Notes under the pieces: generated by a model
What the model saw: only the letters and a program-made list of their open reading frames with translations
What the model was told of the DNA's origin: nothing
Databases searched by the model: none
Shown: in pieces, positions 24,371 to 36,300 of the stretch
How the letters are laid out: each line of letters starts with the position of its first letter
Numbering within the stretch: the stretch's first letter is position 1
DNA from: Haliclona indistincta
Taxonomy: Eukaryota > Porifera > Demospongiae > Haplosclerida > Chalinidae
Reading direction: 5' to 3'
NCBI GenBank assembly: GCA_964017065.1
Contig: OZ024788.1
Span: 454,938-518,937, forward strand
Length of the DNA stretch: 64,000 nt
Program-made: the position numbers and the translations under genes

Positions 24371-25805
24371 GCAGTCAAGCAAGAGCTGGAACGAATGGAG
24401 ACTCTAGGAGTGATCTCGAAAATCCAAGAACCAACTGACTGGTGTTCTGGAATGGTGGTAGTCCCAAAATCTGATGGCAAAGTACGAATCTGTGTAGACC
24501 TAACCAGACTCAACCAAAGTGTACGTCGTGAAAGACATCCCTTGCCAGCAGTGGACCAAGTACTTGCACAACTCGCTGGAGCTACTGTCCTGAGCAAACT
24601 AGATGCCAACTCTGGATTCTGGCAGATCCCTCTCTCACCTGACTCAGCCAAGCTGACGACATTCATCACTCCCTTTGGTCGATATTGTTTCAACCGCCTA
24701 CCCTTCGGAATCTCTTCCGCTCCTGAACATTTTCAAAGAAGAATGTCTGAAATTCTAACAGGCTTACCAGGAGTAGTGTGTATGATGGACGATGTGCTAG
24801 TACATGGATCTACACGAGAAGAACATGATGCTCGCCTACGAGATGTGCTCAACCGTCTTCAAACAGCAGGAATGACCCTGAATGAAAAGAAATGCCAGTT
24901 CGCCAAGACATCACTAACATTCTTAGGCCATGTGGTAGGAAGATCAGGAATCAGCCCAGACCCGGAGAAAGTCAAAGCAATCACCGAGTTCCCTCAACCG
25001 ACAAACACTGGAGATGTCAGGAGATACCTAGGAATGGTAAACCATCTCGCTAAGTTTGTTCCGAATCTTGCAGAGACTACTCAACCGTTAAGAGAGCTAC
25101 TTGTGAAGAACAGACTGTGGACGTGGACTGAGAACCAGCAGACTGCCTTCGACAAAACAAAACAGCTACTCACTCTCAGCCCGGTACTCACTCTCTTTGA
25201 CCCTAACCTCGAGACTGCGGTCTCAGCTGAGCAGATGCATCCTCTTTTGGTCTCGGTGCTGTCCTGAAACAAAAGAATTCAGATGGAGAGTACAAACCAG
25301 TGGCGTACATCTCCAGATCACTGACCCCAACAGAGCAGAGATACGCGCAAATTGAGAAAGAAGCGTTGGCCTTCACCTGGGCATGCGAACGTCTCTCTGA
25401 CTACTTGATCGGACTACCATTTCACATTTGGACCGATCACAAACCTCTTGTACCACTGTTCAGTACCAAGGAGCTGGAACAGATCCCTATTCGAGTACAG
25501 CGTTATCGTCTTCGAATGATGCGCTTCTCATTCACTATTGCTCACAGGCCAGGAAAGGAACTGATCATAGCTGATGCACTCTCCCGATCTCCATCCCAGG
25601 ATTCTACAGATCCAGATAGCGATCTCCTACATCAAGAAGCAGATGCCTTCGTTCAAATGGTAATGCAGAGCCTGCCAGCCACAGAGAACAGGATCAAGCA
25701 GATCAGAGATTGCCAACAACAAGATGAGACATGCAAGTTAGTCACCAGCTATTGCCTCTCTTCGGCATGGCCCGACAAGAAGTCAGCACCAGGTTCAGTG
25801 AAGCC
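24371..25805 (+). pseudogene. Gypsy reverse transcriptase and RNase H region
   Basis: Reverse transcriptase motifs: VRICVDLTRLNQ, KLDANSGFWQIPL, FGRYCFNRLPFGISSAPE and the catalytic MMDDVLVHG. A frameshift lies near 25235-25250. RNase H continues with YAQIEKEALAFTWACER and FHIWTDHKPL. A TAA at about 25807 stops the frame again before the integrase. Confidence 0.88.
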
Positions 25806-26990
25806 ATAAATACCCCTTGCAGAAGAGTTCTCAGTTGAAGATGGACTGTTGATGAGAGGGTGTCGTATCGTTATTCCCCAGTCTCTACAACAAGAAATAT
25901 TGACCAAGATTCACATGGCACACCAAGGAATCACCAAATGCCGCGACAGGGCTAGACAGTCAGTATGGTGGCCAGGTCTGTCGACTCAACTAGAGGAACT
26001 TGTCAAGAACTGTGAGATCTGTTGCAAAGAGCAGCACCAGAGAGCTGAATCACTCATACCATCTGAGCTACCGGAACTACCGTGGCAGAAAGTTGGTACC
26101 GATCTCTTTGAATGGAAGAACAACAACTACCTACTCATTGTGGACTACTATTCTCGATTTATTGAAGTCGTCAAGCTAAACAGAACAACTGCAACTGAAG
26201 TCATCAATAGGACGAAAACAATCTTCGCAAGACACGGCATGCATCCCTGAAGTTGTTTTCTCTGACAACGGACCTCAATACTCAGCTGAAGAATACGAGA
26301 AGTTCTCCCAGGACTACCAATTCGAGCACAAGACCAGCAGTCCTTACTATCCTCAAGCAAACGGAGAAGCAGAGAGAGCCGTACGTACAGTCAAGGAATT
26401 GCTAGTGAAGAACCAAGATCCCCATCTTGCACTGCTGAACTACCACTCAACCCCAATCCAAGGAGGAAGATATAGCCCCTCAGAACTACTCATGAGCCGG
26501 ACATTGAGGACAACTATCCCTACTACAAGAACACAAAGACTTCCCCGAGTGCCAGACCAAGAAGAAGTCCGAACCAGAGACCAGAAGATGAAGCAAAGAC
26601 AGAAGAAGAACTTTGACAGTCATCATGGAGCCAGAACTCTACCAGTCTTGAAATCAGGAGACAGAGTATGGATCCCAACAAGGTAGAAGGAAGGAACCAT
26701 TCAATCAGGAGTAGCACCAAGATCACTAGTCGTTACAACTGAAGATGGATCAGAACTTAGAAGGAACAGGAAGGATATCATCAAACTTCCACAAACCAGA
26801 GTTGAAGGACAGGAAACTCAGATTGAAGAACAAGAAACTCAGACTGAAGAACAGGATACTCAGACTGAAAGAGAACAGGACAAATCACCAATCTCTAATC
26901 CGCAAACACCTCCACAACCTCGTCGGAGTAACCGCATCCCTGCCCCTAGACAGCACTTCGCTCCTCTCATCGGACAATGACTTTTAGATA
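25806..26990 (+). pseudogene. Gypsy integrase region
   Basis: Zinc-binding HHCC part (HMAHQGITKCRDRARQSVWW, then CEICCK), the catalytic core beginning VGTDLFEW, SDNGPQY and the Glu-containing YYPQANGEAERAVR. A frameshift near 26240 and a TAG near 26685 break it. Confidence 0.85.
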
Positions 26991-27133
26991 GGGAGATGTG
27001 GTGTTATGTTACATTAATAAGTGCTAACTAATGCATTATAGTCCCACTATTACTACAGCCTTTTTCAGGTCGCTTGTCGCGCACTATGAGTTACAATGTG
27101 TAATAATCACGTGAGTCAACGTGACGCCCATGC

Positions 27134-28114
27134 ATGTGCACGCCATGCCAACGCCCTCAAACGTCTATACACTACGCCACGTGGGCCATGGAACAGAGCT
27201 CAACTAGTACGCCTGCTGAAGGCAGTATGGCAACGCCACTGTTCAGTACATCCTGTCGTGTTTTCTATTCCGCTAGAAAGTCTGACATGAAAATTTTCGT
27301 GCTAAGAAGTATTTCGCGTCTTGATCTTTCATCTATTGACCGGCTAAGAAACAAGATAGTGAATCAGCTTGGCCCCGGAATTGTTCCTGCAGATCAGCCG
27401 TTCGATGTAGGATATATGAGAGGGACTACCAAAGTTTGTATCCATTCAGATGAAGATCTTGTTGAAGTGTGGCGTAACATCGAGAAAGGGTCTTGTGAGT
27501 TGTGGTGTGACGGCGCTGTCAAGGCTACACGCGCCAATAAGCGATCCATGCCTTTACCTTCAGCTTTACGGTGTTCATCTGACTCTGACGATGATAGTTA
27601 TGCCGCTGAACGAAAGAAAAAGAAGAAAAAGAAAGGAACAAGCGCTCTAAAAGAAAAGAACGCCAGGATTGAAACACACATTGAAGAGTTAAAAAAGAAG
27701 CATCAGGACAAGTTTACAAGTATTCAGTATCGTCTTTGGGCGGAAATGCTCGATGTTGGAACACACAAGTCCTTCGATGATGCTCCTTGTGCACCTATGT
27801 TTACACGAGTGAAGCAAGGGAAGCCAGCACAATCTCCACTCACAGAAGCGTTCACAGAAATGGCATCATCAATAGCATCAGTATTTTCTAAACAGAACAC
27901 TTCCCCCAATCCTACTACACCTACAAAAACAACATCATCTATGCCATCGTCATCACCTTACAAAGTAGCAGAATTGAGGAGTAAATACATACAGCAGCTG
28001 AGAGAACTACATTCACTTTTGGAAGCAGGAGCACTAACTGATAGTGAATATGTCGAGGAGAAAGAATTGATTCTTCAGCAGCTGAAAGTGTCAAAGAATC
28101 AATTCAATAGCTAA
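27134..28114 (+). CDS. Accessory protein of the Tc1-type element
   Basis: Open for 326 codons. Likely starts are the ATG at 27188 or 27287 rather than the first codon. The N-terminal part (MKIFVLRSISRLDL to ELWCDG) looks like a PB1/ubiquitin-like fold, with SDEDLVEVWRNI in the position of an acidic patch. Next comes a very basic run (RKKKKKKKGT), a coiled region and a Ser/Thr-rich linker (TPTKTTSSMPSSSPY). It ends in an amphipathic helix typical of oligomerisation. An AATAAA lies about 45 bp after the stop. Most Tc1/mariner elements have only a transposase, so a second gene is unusual. Role unknown; a DNA-binding or assembly partner of the transposase is a guess. Confidence 0.7.
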   Translation: MCTPCQRPQTSIHYATWAMEQSSTSTPAEGSMATPLFSTSCRVFYSARKSDMKIFVLRSISRLDLSSIDRLRNKIVNQLGPGIVPADQPFDVGYMRGTTKVCIHSDEDLVEVWRNIEKGSCELWCDGAVKATRANKRSMPLPSALRCSSDSDDDSYAAERKKKKKKKGTSALKEKNARIETHIEELKKKHQDKFTSIQYRLWAEMLDVGTHKSFDDAPCAPMFTRVKQGKPAQSPLTEAFTEMASSIASVFSKQNTSPNPTTPTKTTSSMPSSSPYKVAELRSKYIQQLRELHSLLEAGALTDSEYVEEKELILQQLKVSKNQFNS

Positions 28115-28204
28115 GTAGTGCTTGATCTATTGTACTCTGTCACTGCATTAATTGTTGACAATAAACATTCATGCTATGATGATTAAGCACACAAAAATTA
28201 ATAA

Positions 28205-29182
28205 TCAATTAATGTATCCTGAATCCCTTATGTACGATAGACAATTTTCCTGGCTAACTAGACTAAATGCTGTCGCTAGTAAGACACGAGGGTTCTGTGA
28301 ACTCTGAAATATGATGTCATTTGACTTAATCCAATGCTTCACTTCTGAAAAAACCTCTTCAACTGGATTCAGGTCAGGACTGTATGTTGGTAAGAATTTA
28401 ACTATTGCACCAATTGCTTCTATAGTAGAAATGACTTCATCAACATGATGGATTGACGCGTTATCCATGATGACAACTGATTTTGGATTTATACCATTAA
28501 AAGGCATCAGCGTGGGCAGCAAGCTACGCCGGACATACTCTACAAAGCTCTCTCCATCAACATTTCCCTCCGTTATGTAGACATCTTCTAACCCAGTAAC
28601 TGACATTGAAGCTATGCAAGTATAGCGTTTACCCCACGACTTAAAGGTATAGTCTCGTGGAGTCATGCCTCGGAGAGCATACCCATACTCTCTAACTGCA
28701 TTCCGTTTGTCAGACCCTGTTTCATCCAACCATACCAACATTGCTGGATCATATGCAGAAATTTCAGCCATGAATTCTACTCTAGCTTCGTCACTCCTCT
28801 GCATAGGTAGATGTTTTATCTTCTTATGAGTAAATCCTAGCCTTAGTAGCGTCCGCCATATTGTAGCAGTGCCTGCTTCAACCCGATTAGTCGCCGCCAA
28901 TGCATGCTGGAGTTCATTGAGGTACACTCCTGGCTTATCCAGTATCAGCTGCACAAGAACTGCTTCATCAAGTTCATCCAGCAACCGGTTAGGACCGTCC
29001 TTTTTGACAAAACGAGACACATTCCCCGTTTGCTCAAATCTTTCTATGTATCGCTGCACAGTCCGTTCGCTTACTAGGAAGGTCGTGGCGATGTCTGCTA
29101 CTGCCATACCATGAACTTTCTTCATCCACACAATCCGCCACCGTAGATCGTCAGAATATCCCTCCGTGTGTACAAACGACAT
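28205..29182 (-). CDS. Tc1/mariner (IS630)-type transposase
   Basis: 325 codons, intact. N-terminal helix-turn-helix regions (WRIVWMKKVHGMAVADIATT; VSERTVQRYIERFEQTG) bind the inverted repeats. The catalytic triad is seen in MLVWLDETGSDKR, VVIMDNASIHH and YSPDLNPVEEVFSEVKHW, with DD34E spacing if the first Glu is used. By family it cuts and pastes the element into TA. The gene ends close to the accessory gene, tail to tail. The intact frame and perfect inverted repeats suggest recent activity. Confidence 0.92.
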   Translation of the reverse strand: MSFVHTEGYSDDLRWRIVWMKKVHGMAVADIATTFLVSERTVQRYIERFEQTGNVSRFVKKDGPNRLLDELDEAVLVQLILDKPGVYLNELQHALAATNRVEAGTATIWRTLLRLGFTHKKIKHLPMQRSDEARVEFMAEISAYDPAMLVWLDETGSDKRNAVREYGYALRGMTPRDYTFKSWGKRYTCIASMSVTGLEDVYITEGNVDGESFVEYVRRSLLPTLMPFNGINPKSVVIMDNASIHHVDEVISTIEAIGAIVKFLPTYSPDLNPVEEVFSEVKHWIKSNDIIFQSSQNPRVLLATAFSLVSQENCLSYIRDSGYIN

Positions 29183-30470
29183 TTTGATGATAGCTGGATT
29201 GATAGCCCCTCCCAGTCACGTCATGCGCTGGTCACGTGAAATTATTATCAATTCGTACTCGCAACGCGACAAGCGACCTGAAAAAGGCTGTAACTCAATG
29301 AGTGAATGTAAAAGGAATCGTGTCTTACTCATTTGTATTATTCGATTATTCGATTTTACTCTATTCTATTCTTCTATTGCTGCCTTTCTAATAAAGACTT
29401 TCTAACTATCGAACCCCCAAACGCTACACTGATGATGCAGCTAATAATGAACCTCCTGGTCCTACTGATGTCAGTAGAGGAGGCTGGAGTGATGGAGCTG
29501 ATGATGGTCCTGCTGCACCTGATGATGAGTGTAGGTTCATTCCTCCTCCTCCGACTGATGGTGCAGCTGCTGGTGATGGTTGGAGTGGAACCAGACTAGG
29601 TGATGATGACCAGCTAGCCCCTCCTCCTGCTCCTCCCATTGCTGGGGCTAGTGTCGGCTGAAGAGAGACCGAGCTCATTCCTTCTCCTCTTACAGCAGGT
29701 GACCAACTTGTCCCTCCTCCTGCTGCTGGTGTTGGAGTCATCATAGTTTGTTGAAGAGGTGCTGTAGATGATGACCACACTCCACTCGATGCTGCTGTTG
29801 GTTGTAGAGATGGTACTGAGTTCATTCCACCTCTCACTACAGCTGGTGACCAGCTAGTCCCTCCTCCTGCTGCTGGTGTTGGAGTCATCATAGTTTGTTG
29901 AAGAGGTGCTGTAGATGATGACCACACTCCACTCGATGATGCTGTTGGTTGTAGAGATGGTGCTGAGTTCATTCCACCTCTCACTACAGCTGGTGACCAG
30001 CTAGTCCCTCCTCCTGCTGCTGGTGTTGGAGTCATCATAGTTTGTTGAAGAGGTGCTGTAGATGATGACCACACTCCACTCGATGCTGCTGTTGGTTGTA
30101 GAGATGGTGCTGAGTTCATTCCCCCTCTCATTGCAGATGGTGACCAGCTTGTCCGTACTGCTACTGCTGGTGTCAGTATACTAGCTGCTGCTGCTGCTGC
30201 TGGTGTGGGCTGGAGAGATACTGAGCTCATTCCTCCTCCTCCTCCTACTAGAGGTGTTGGTTGGAGAGGTAGTGATGGTGCTTGGTAGTTCGCTTGAGGG
30301 CATGTCATGGGCGGGGTCTGATAACTCGTGGTCTGGCGAGTGGTAGCTAATGATGAGATATCTAGTCCAGATGATGTGCTGGTTGTGGTGGGCGTGGTCA
30401 GTCTGTTAGTGGGCGGAGTCAACGATGAGCTTGAGGTAAGACCAGCGAAAAAATCATCTGATACAGCTGC

Positions 30471-30523
30471 GGGTTATGAACCATATAAGCTGTCACCAAA
30501 TAGCTAATTAAAAGTGTGGGTGT
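30471..30523. repeat. Left terminal inverted repeat (53 bp)
   Basis: Begins gggttatgaaccatataagc and is a perfect inverse complement of 48944-48996. Confidence 0.95.
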
Positions 30524-30537
30524 AATTTGCATGCTAC

Positions 30538-32700
30538 TACTGTTCCTCTGGTTCCCACAGTTCCACTGGTTTCCACAGTTCCACTCGTTCCCACCGAGTT
30601 TCTCTGGTTCCCACAGTTCCACTGGTTTCCACAGTTCCACTCGTTCCCACAGTGCCTCTGGTTCTCACAGTTCCACGGTTCCCACAGTTCCTCTGGTTCC
30701 CACAGTTCCTCTGGTTCCCACAGTTCCTATGGTTCCCACAGTTCCTCTGGTTCCCTCAGTTCCTCTGGTTCCCACAGTTCCTCTGGTTCCCACAGTTCCT
30801 CTGGTTCCCTCAGTTCCTCTGGTTCCCACAGTTCCACAAGTTCCCACAGTTCCTCAGTTTCTCTGGTTCCCACAGTTCCACTGGTTCCCACAGTTCCTCT
30901 GGTTCCCACAGTTCCTCTGGTTCCCACAGTTCCACTGGTTCCCACAGTTCCACTGGTTCCCACAGTTCCTCTGGTTCCCACAGTTCCACTGGTTCCCACA
31001 GTTCCACTGGTTCCCACAGTTCCTCTGGTTCCCACAGTTCCACTGGTTCCCACAGTTCCTCTGGTTCCCACAGTTCCTCTGGTTCCCACAGTTCCTCAGT
31101 TCCTCTGGTTCCCACAGTTCCACTGGTTCCCACAGTTCCACTGGTTCCCACAGTTCCTCTGGTTCCCACAGTTCCTCTAGTTCACACAGTTCCTCTGGTT
31201 TCTACAGTTCCTCTGGTTTCCACAGTTCCTCAGTTCCACTAGTTCCCACAGTTCCTCTGGTTTCTACAGTTCCTCAGTTTCTCTGGTTCCCACAGTTCCT
31301 CAGTTTCTCTGGTTCCCACAGTTCCACTAGTTCCCACAGTTCCTCTGGTTCCCACAGTTCCTCAGTTTCGCTGGTTCCCACAGTTCTATAGTTCCCACAC
31401 TAGGCAGTTCCTCTGGTTCCCACAGTTCCTCTGGTTTCCACATTTCCTCTGGTTCCCACAGTTTCTCTGGTTCCCTCAGTTTCCCTGATTCCCACAGTTC
31501 CTCTGGTTCCCACAGTTCCTCAGTTTCTCTGGTTCCCACTGTTCCACTAGTTCCCACAGTTCCTCTGGTTCCCACAGTTCCTCTGGTTCCCACAGTTCCT
31601 CTGGTTCCCACAGTTCCTCAGTTTCTCTGGTTCCCACAGTTCCTCAGTTTCTCTGGTTCCCACTGTTCCACTAGTTCCCACAGTTCCTCTGGTTCCCACA
31701 GTTCCTCTGGTTCCCACAGTTCCTCAGTTTCTCTGGTTCCCACAGTTCCAAAGTTTCTCTGGTTCCCTCAGTTTCTCTGGTTCCCACTGTTCCACTAGTT
31801 CCCACAGTTCCTCTGGTTCCCACAGTTCCTCTGGTTCCCACTTTCTCTGGTTCCCACAGTTCCTCAGTTTCTCTGGTTCCCACAGTTCCAAAGTTTCTCT
31901 GGTTCCCACATGCAGTTCCTCAGTTTCTCTGGTTCCCACAGTTCCACTAGTTCCCTCAGTTCCTCTGGTTCCCACTGTTCCTCAGTTTCTCTGGTTCCCA
32001 CAGTTCTATAGTTCCCACATGCAGTTCCTCTGGTTCCCACAGTTCCTCTGGTTCCCTCAGTTTCCCTGGTTCCCACAGTTCCTCAGTTTCTCTGGTTCCC
32101 ACAGTTCCTCTGGTTCCCTCAGTTTCTCTGGTTTCTACAGTTCCTCATAGTTTCTCTGGTTCCCACAGTTCCTAAGTTTCTCTGGTTCCCACAGTTCTAT
32201 AGTTCCCACAGTTCCTCTGGTTCCCACAGTTCCTCTGGCTCCCACAGTTCCTCAGTTTCTCTGGTTCCCACAGTTCCACTAGTTCCCACAATTCCTCTGG
32301 TTCCCACAGTTCCTCAGTTTCTCTGGTTCCCACAGTTCCATAGTTCCCACAGTTCCTCTGGTTCCCACAGTTTCTCTGGTTCCCACAGTTCCTCAGTTTC
32401 TCTGGTTCCCACAGTTCCTCTGGTTTCCACAGTTCCACTGGTTCCCATGCACAGTTCTATATATAGTTCCCACAGTTCCACTGGTTCCCACAGTTCCTCT
32501 GGTTCCCACAGTTCCTCAGTTCCTCTGGTTCCCACAGTTCCACTAGTTCCCATGCACAGTTCCTCTGGTTTCCACAGTTCCTCATGATTCCACAGTTCCT
32601 CTGGTTCCCACAGTTTCTCTGGTTCCCACAGTTCCACTGGTTCCCACTGTTCCACTAGTTCCCACAGTTTCTCTGGTTCCCACAGTTACGGTGCATACAG
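30538..32700. repeat. Left 18-bp tandem array
   Basis: About 120 units of gttcccacagttcctctg with variants: cctctg/ccactg, and deletions giving cctcagtttctctg. The inner end is the more degenerate and contains small insertions such as atgcacagttctatatat. Open frames in several phases reflect the lack of stop triplets in the unit. Confidence 0.95.
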
Positions 32701-33355
32701 TTTCTCTGGTGCATAACCTCGGCTTAGTATTATGCAGGGCGGCCTGGTGTAGCTATTGATTGTTGCAGGTATAAACCATGATGAGTTTGCAGTGCAAGGA
32801 ACTAATGTACTGATCTTTTGTTGCATGCATGCATGCCAGGCAGTGACAAGTCCTGACACTGCCACTGCAAGTCCTTAGATTTTTTCTTCTCGCAAGTACA
32901 TGTATACATGTATTGCCATAGTATTATCTATGATGTAGTGATCACCACCATACACATGGCATTGATCTCACACATGAATGTATTTCAATGAACTTGCATG
33001 TATCACATTTTGTTATGATTTATACTTTGGCCATACTGTGTGCATTATATACCTACTGCACACTGCATATATGGCTTAGATTCTCTTCTCGCAAGACTAC
33101 ATTGTGTAAGTATGGCCAAGATCATGCACAGAGTATTGATCTCACACATGCATTGAACGTCTGCATGGGAATGGCAGGCTATAATTATAATTTTTTTCCA
33201 TGTTTTGACTGCAACAAACCCACTGTCTATATGCCTGCTGATTGTGATATGCAGTGTATAGCTCATGCAGTCACGGTATACTTGCATAACACAAAAAAAT
33301 TGTCATTGAATGTGATGATTGATTTCAGATCTAGTCTGTCAGGTAAGCAAATACA
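32701..33355. other. Element core, left non-coding part
   Basis: AT-rich with tgcatgcatg runs. No coding sequence recognised. Confidence 0.5.
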
Positions 33356-36300
33356 TTAATTTTGTAAAGGATTTTCAGAATTGAGACCCTTGCTCCATCC
33401 GGGCAGCTTTGTATTACGCCTGGTGGACCTCATTGAGAGAGAAGCTACAGCTTTACGCTTGCGAGATCTTGCTCTGGCTTCGGCTTCTTTCTCTTTAACT
33501 TTGTCTGATTCTGTCTCTTTCTCTATCTTTCTCCCTACAACTTCATCTGGTCCTCCATCTTTCTCTCTCTCTGTTACCTGTGTGGAAGTATGAGAGTCTC
33601 CTGCTTCATCCATGTATTCTTCTTGTGAGCCTACATTTTACCAAAAATACATGTGTGCTATAGTATGTATAATTATACCAATTATGTCCTCAATACAGGT
33701 GTCTCTTGCCATTAGGGGTTCTTCCTGTGGACCTACATTTACAAAAAAATACATGTGTACTATAGTATGTATAATTATACCAATTATGTCCTCAATACAT
33801 GTGTCTCTTGCCATTAGGGGTTCTTCCTGTGAACCTACATTTAAAAAAAATGCATGTGTACTATAGTAATAGTGTATGTATACCAATTATGTCCTCACTA
33901 CATGTGTCTATAGTCTCGCCATCCTCTATGTGTTCTTCCTGATGTGAGTCTGCATTTTACAAAACAATACATGTGTACTATAATAGTATATGCACACAAT
34001 CATGTCCTCACTGGGTGTGTCTCCTGTTTCAACATCCTCTTCCTGATGTGAGTCTGCATTTTACAAGCAAACACATGCATGCATTGTGTACTATATTTAT
34101 GCATGCAAGTTAAGTCTTCACTATTGTGTGTCTATATAATTGTACTGCCTCGTAATGCACAGTGACATAATTATTCTGAACCATTATACTCTATAACATA
34201 CCTCTACTGCAATCTGTAACCACGTTATGATCTGGATCAGTGACTATATGTAAACATGAGTATTGTGTAAAAGAATGTTGTTCAAATAGGCCACCAATTT
34301 TGCTAAAATGCTAGATGAAATAATGCTACTATGTAAATACATTATACCTTTCTTGAGTTGAGCCTGCAAGTCAGGCGGAAGGCAGCTCAGTTTTATAACA
34401 CAACACTTCCTCTTATATGATGTCTTCAATGCTCCTCGTGAAATGGTAGTGGTGGAAGCACCACGGACAAGGAAGTCACGTGCCACATTTTTATATATGC
34501 CAGAATCAGTGGCCACAACACATTCCTTTACTTCGGTACATGTATGGCTTAGAAAAGATGCCACATCTTCTAACACAACTGCTAGTACATCATTGTTAGT
34601 CCGCATGTACTGAAGGACCTATATACACCACACATTGTTATAGTCTGGTAATGAAATCAAGGACGTAAAGATGGCATATGGCCAACAAAGTACAAACAAG
34701 GTACACGTCAAAACATCCATTGCCTCAGTTCTATTCAAATATGAAGTATAATACTAAGTATAATACTAACCTCAGTTCTATTCTGTTTCATTGCCACGGT
34801 TATCAACTCTGAAATGGTAGTATTTATTATTTCTCTGTTGTCTGAAGGAGATTTGCATATCTCTGCAACAGCTGGTGACTTAGAATCCTTAAGTTGCTCA
34901 ATTATATCCTCTATCATCAAGTCTGACTCTCCCACTACTAATAGCTATGGTAGTAACAGACCATAATAACATCACAAACAAGTGATACAAGTCAAGACAT
35001 GACACCTTACCCTCTTCAGAAAGAACATAAGTAGTGCCCAATTTTGCAGAGATCGGCCGTGATAGATTCCACGCAATTTCTCCTTTATTTCCAGTACTTC
35101 ATCCCTTCCTTGTTGTGATAAAAGTGCTTTACCCTGAGCAATGGCCCAACCAATAGAAGAAGAGAGTGTACCGCTTGAAATAAGCTGCTCAAGCTCAATG
35201 AATACTTCTTCTTCTTCACAAGTGACTGGGGCAACAGGTGGCAGTTTAAAATTTATCACAGTTGCACGAGATGCAACCCTGATGAAAAGCAGATAAAGAT
35301 AATAATCAACATACATTCCTGCACATAATTTATATGCATGCGATTAGTACCATTAGACATGCACATTTGAAGCAGTCCCAGGTAGAATTCAGACCAAAGT
35401 GCACTACCAGTGATAAAGCGTTATACAGAACAAACTGAATTGACAGGTATAGCAACAGAATAGTATTAAACAGCATTTTGAAAGTTATTTAACTCTAAAA
35501 GCACAGTACTGTTTTAGCCACAACATGTACTTTTGCTATTATATTTTAATCTACGATTGCCATCTACGATTACGATGATTGTCCTCATGTCTCATTCTAC
35601 AACAAAAAGTAAAAATGTCACAATACCAGCCTATAGTCTTGTCGCCCACGCTTATTATACTAAGAAATAGCAAATTTGCATGCATGTGGATTTCCTTACA
35701 CAGGTAAACGTGTCGGTGACATGCGTGCTATATAGTAAATCTTATAGTGTCATAATTAGCTCAAGTTTTAAGACACTTTGAACTACTAACTAATTAGTGC
35801 AGATATATACCTGTTGTCACTGCTAATGTTGAAGTTACTGGCAATAAGAGGAGTAGATAACGGCTCCAAAGATCCCTTCCTGAGATTAGCTGTTTTGAAT
35901 CCGTTGTACAGGTCAATGATAAGGTCATTGATATCCAATGTGCCACTTTTAGACCGTGGTGGATCATCAATACTATACGGTAATGTGCATATGGCAGCTC
36001 GCTCTAAGAAGAACGAGTTGGTTCCTTTTACGTATACTCCCACACCTTGTGATCCTGTACATGCCAACTTGGTACATAGAATGTTCACTATATAATCTTT
36101 TCACTTACCAAAAAGAGAAAGAGCAGCCTTTATTGAGGTTGATTTTCCTGTCTCGGAAGGACCCACACAGACTACTGTGGGACACCCAGCAAATGCCTCA
36201 GTTACATCTTTGTAGTGTAGAGCTAGTAGGCCACCAGCGATGACTAAGAGTGCATTGATGTAGTTGTGTTTTAATGCACAGCTACAAAGAAATATTAATT

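Larger units (their letters stand above)
27054..29292. mobile_element. Tc1/mariner (IS630)-type DNA transposon with TA duplication
   Basis: Element 27056-29290 (2,235 bp), with perfect 26-bp inverted repeats beginning cagcctttttcaggtcgctt and TA at both junctions (27054-27055, 29291-29292). It is inserted in the 3' LTR of the gypsy element, whose intact sequence is visible at 22655-22660. It carries two convergent genes, both open. Confidence 0.93.
26997..29428. repeat. 3' LTR, split by the Tc1-type element
   Basis: Parts 26997-27055 and 29293-29428 together equal the 5' LTR apart from the duplicated TA. Visible differences are few (for example gactcg against gaatcg), so the insertion is young. 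A purine run (agatagggaga) precedes it as polypurine tract. Confidence 0.9.
22595..29433. mobile_element. Ty3/gypsy LTR retrotransposon with 5-bp target duplication
   Basis: The element proper is 22600-29428, flanked by CTGAT at 22595-22599 and 29429-29433. The undisturbed site is readable in unit 1 near 2335-2345. LTR ends are TGTGGTG and GCTACA. The body encodes Gag, protease, reverse transcriptase, RNase H and integrase in that order (gypsy order). The 3' LTR is split by a Tc1-type element. Several stops and frameshifts make it defective. Confidence 0.92.

Noticed and set aside
33045..33287. Short frames in the 32.7-33.35 kb and 44.4-46.1 kb stretches
   Set aside because: AT-rich, no splice context, no resemblance to a family and not conserved elsewhere in the window.
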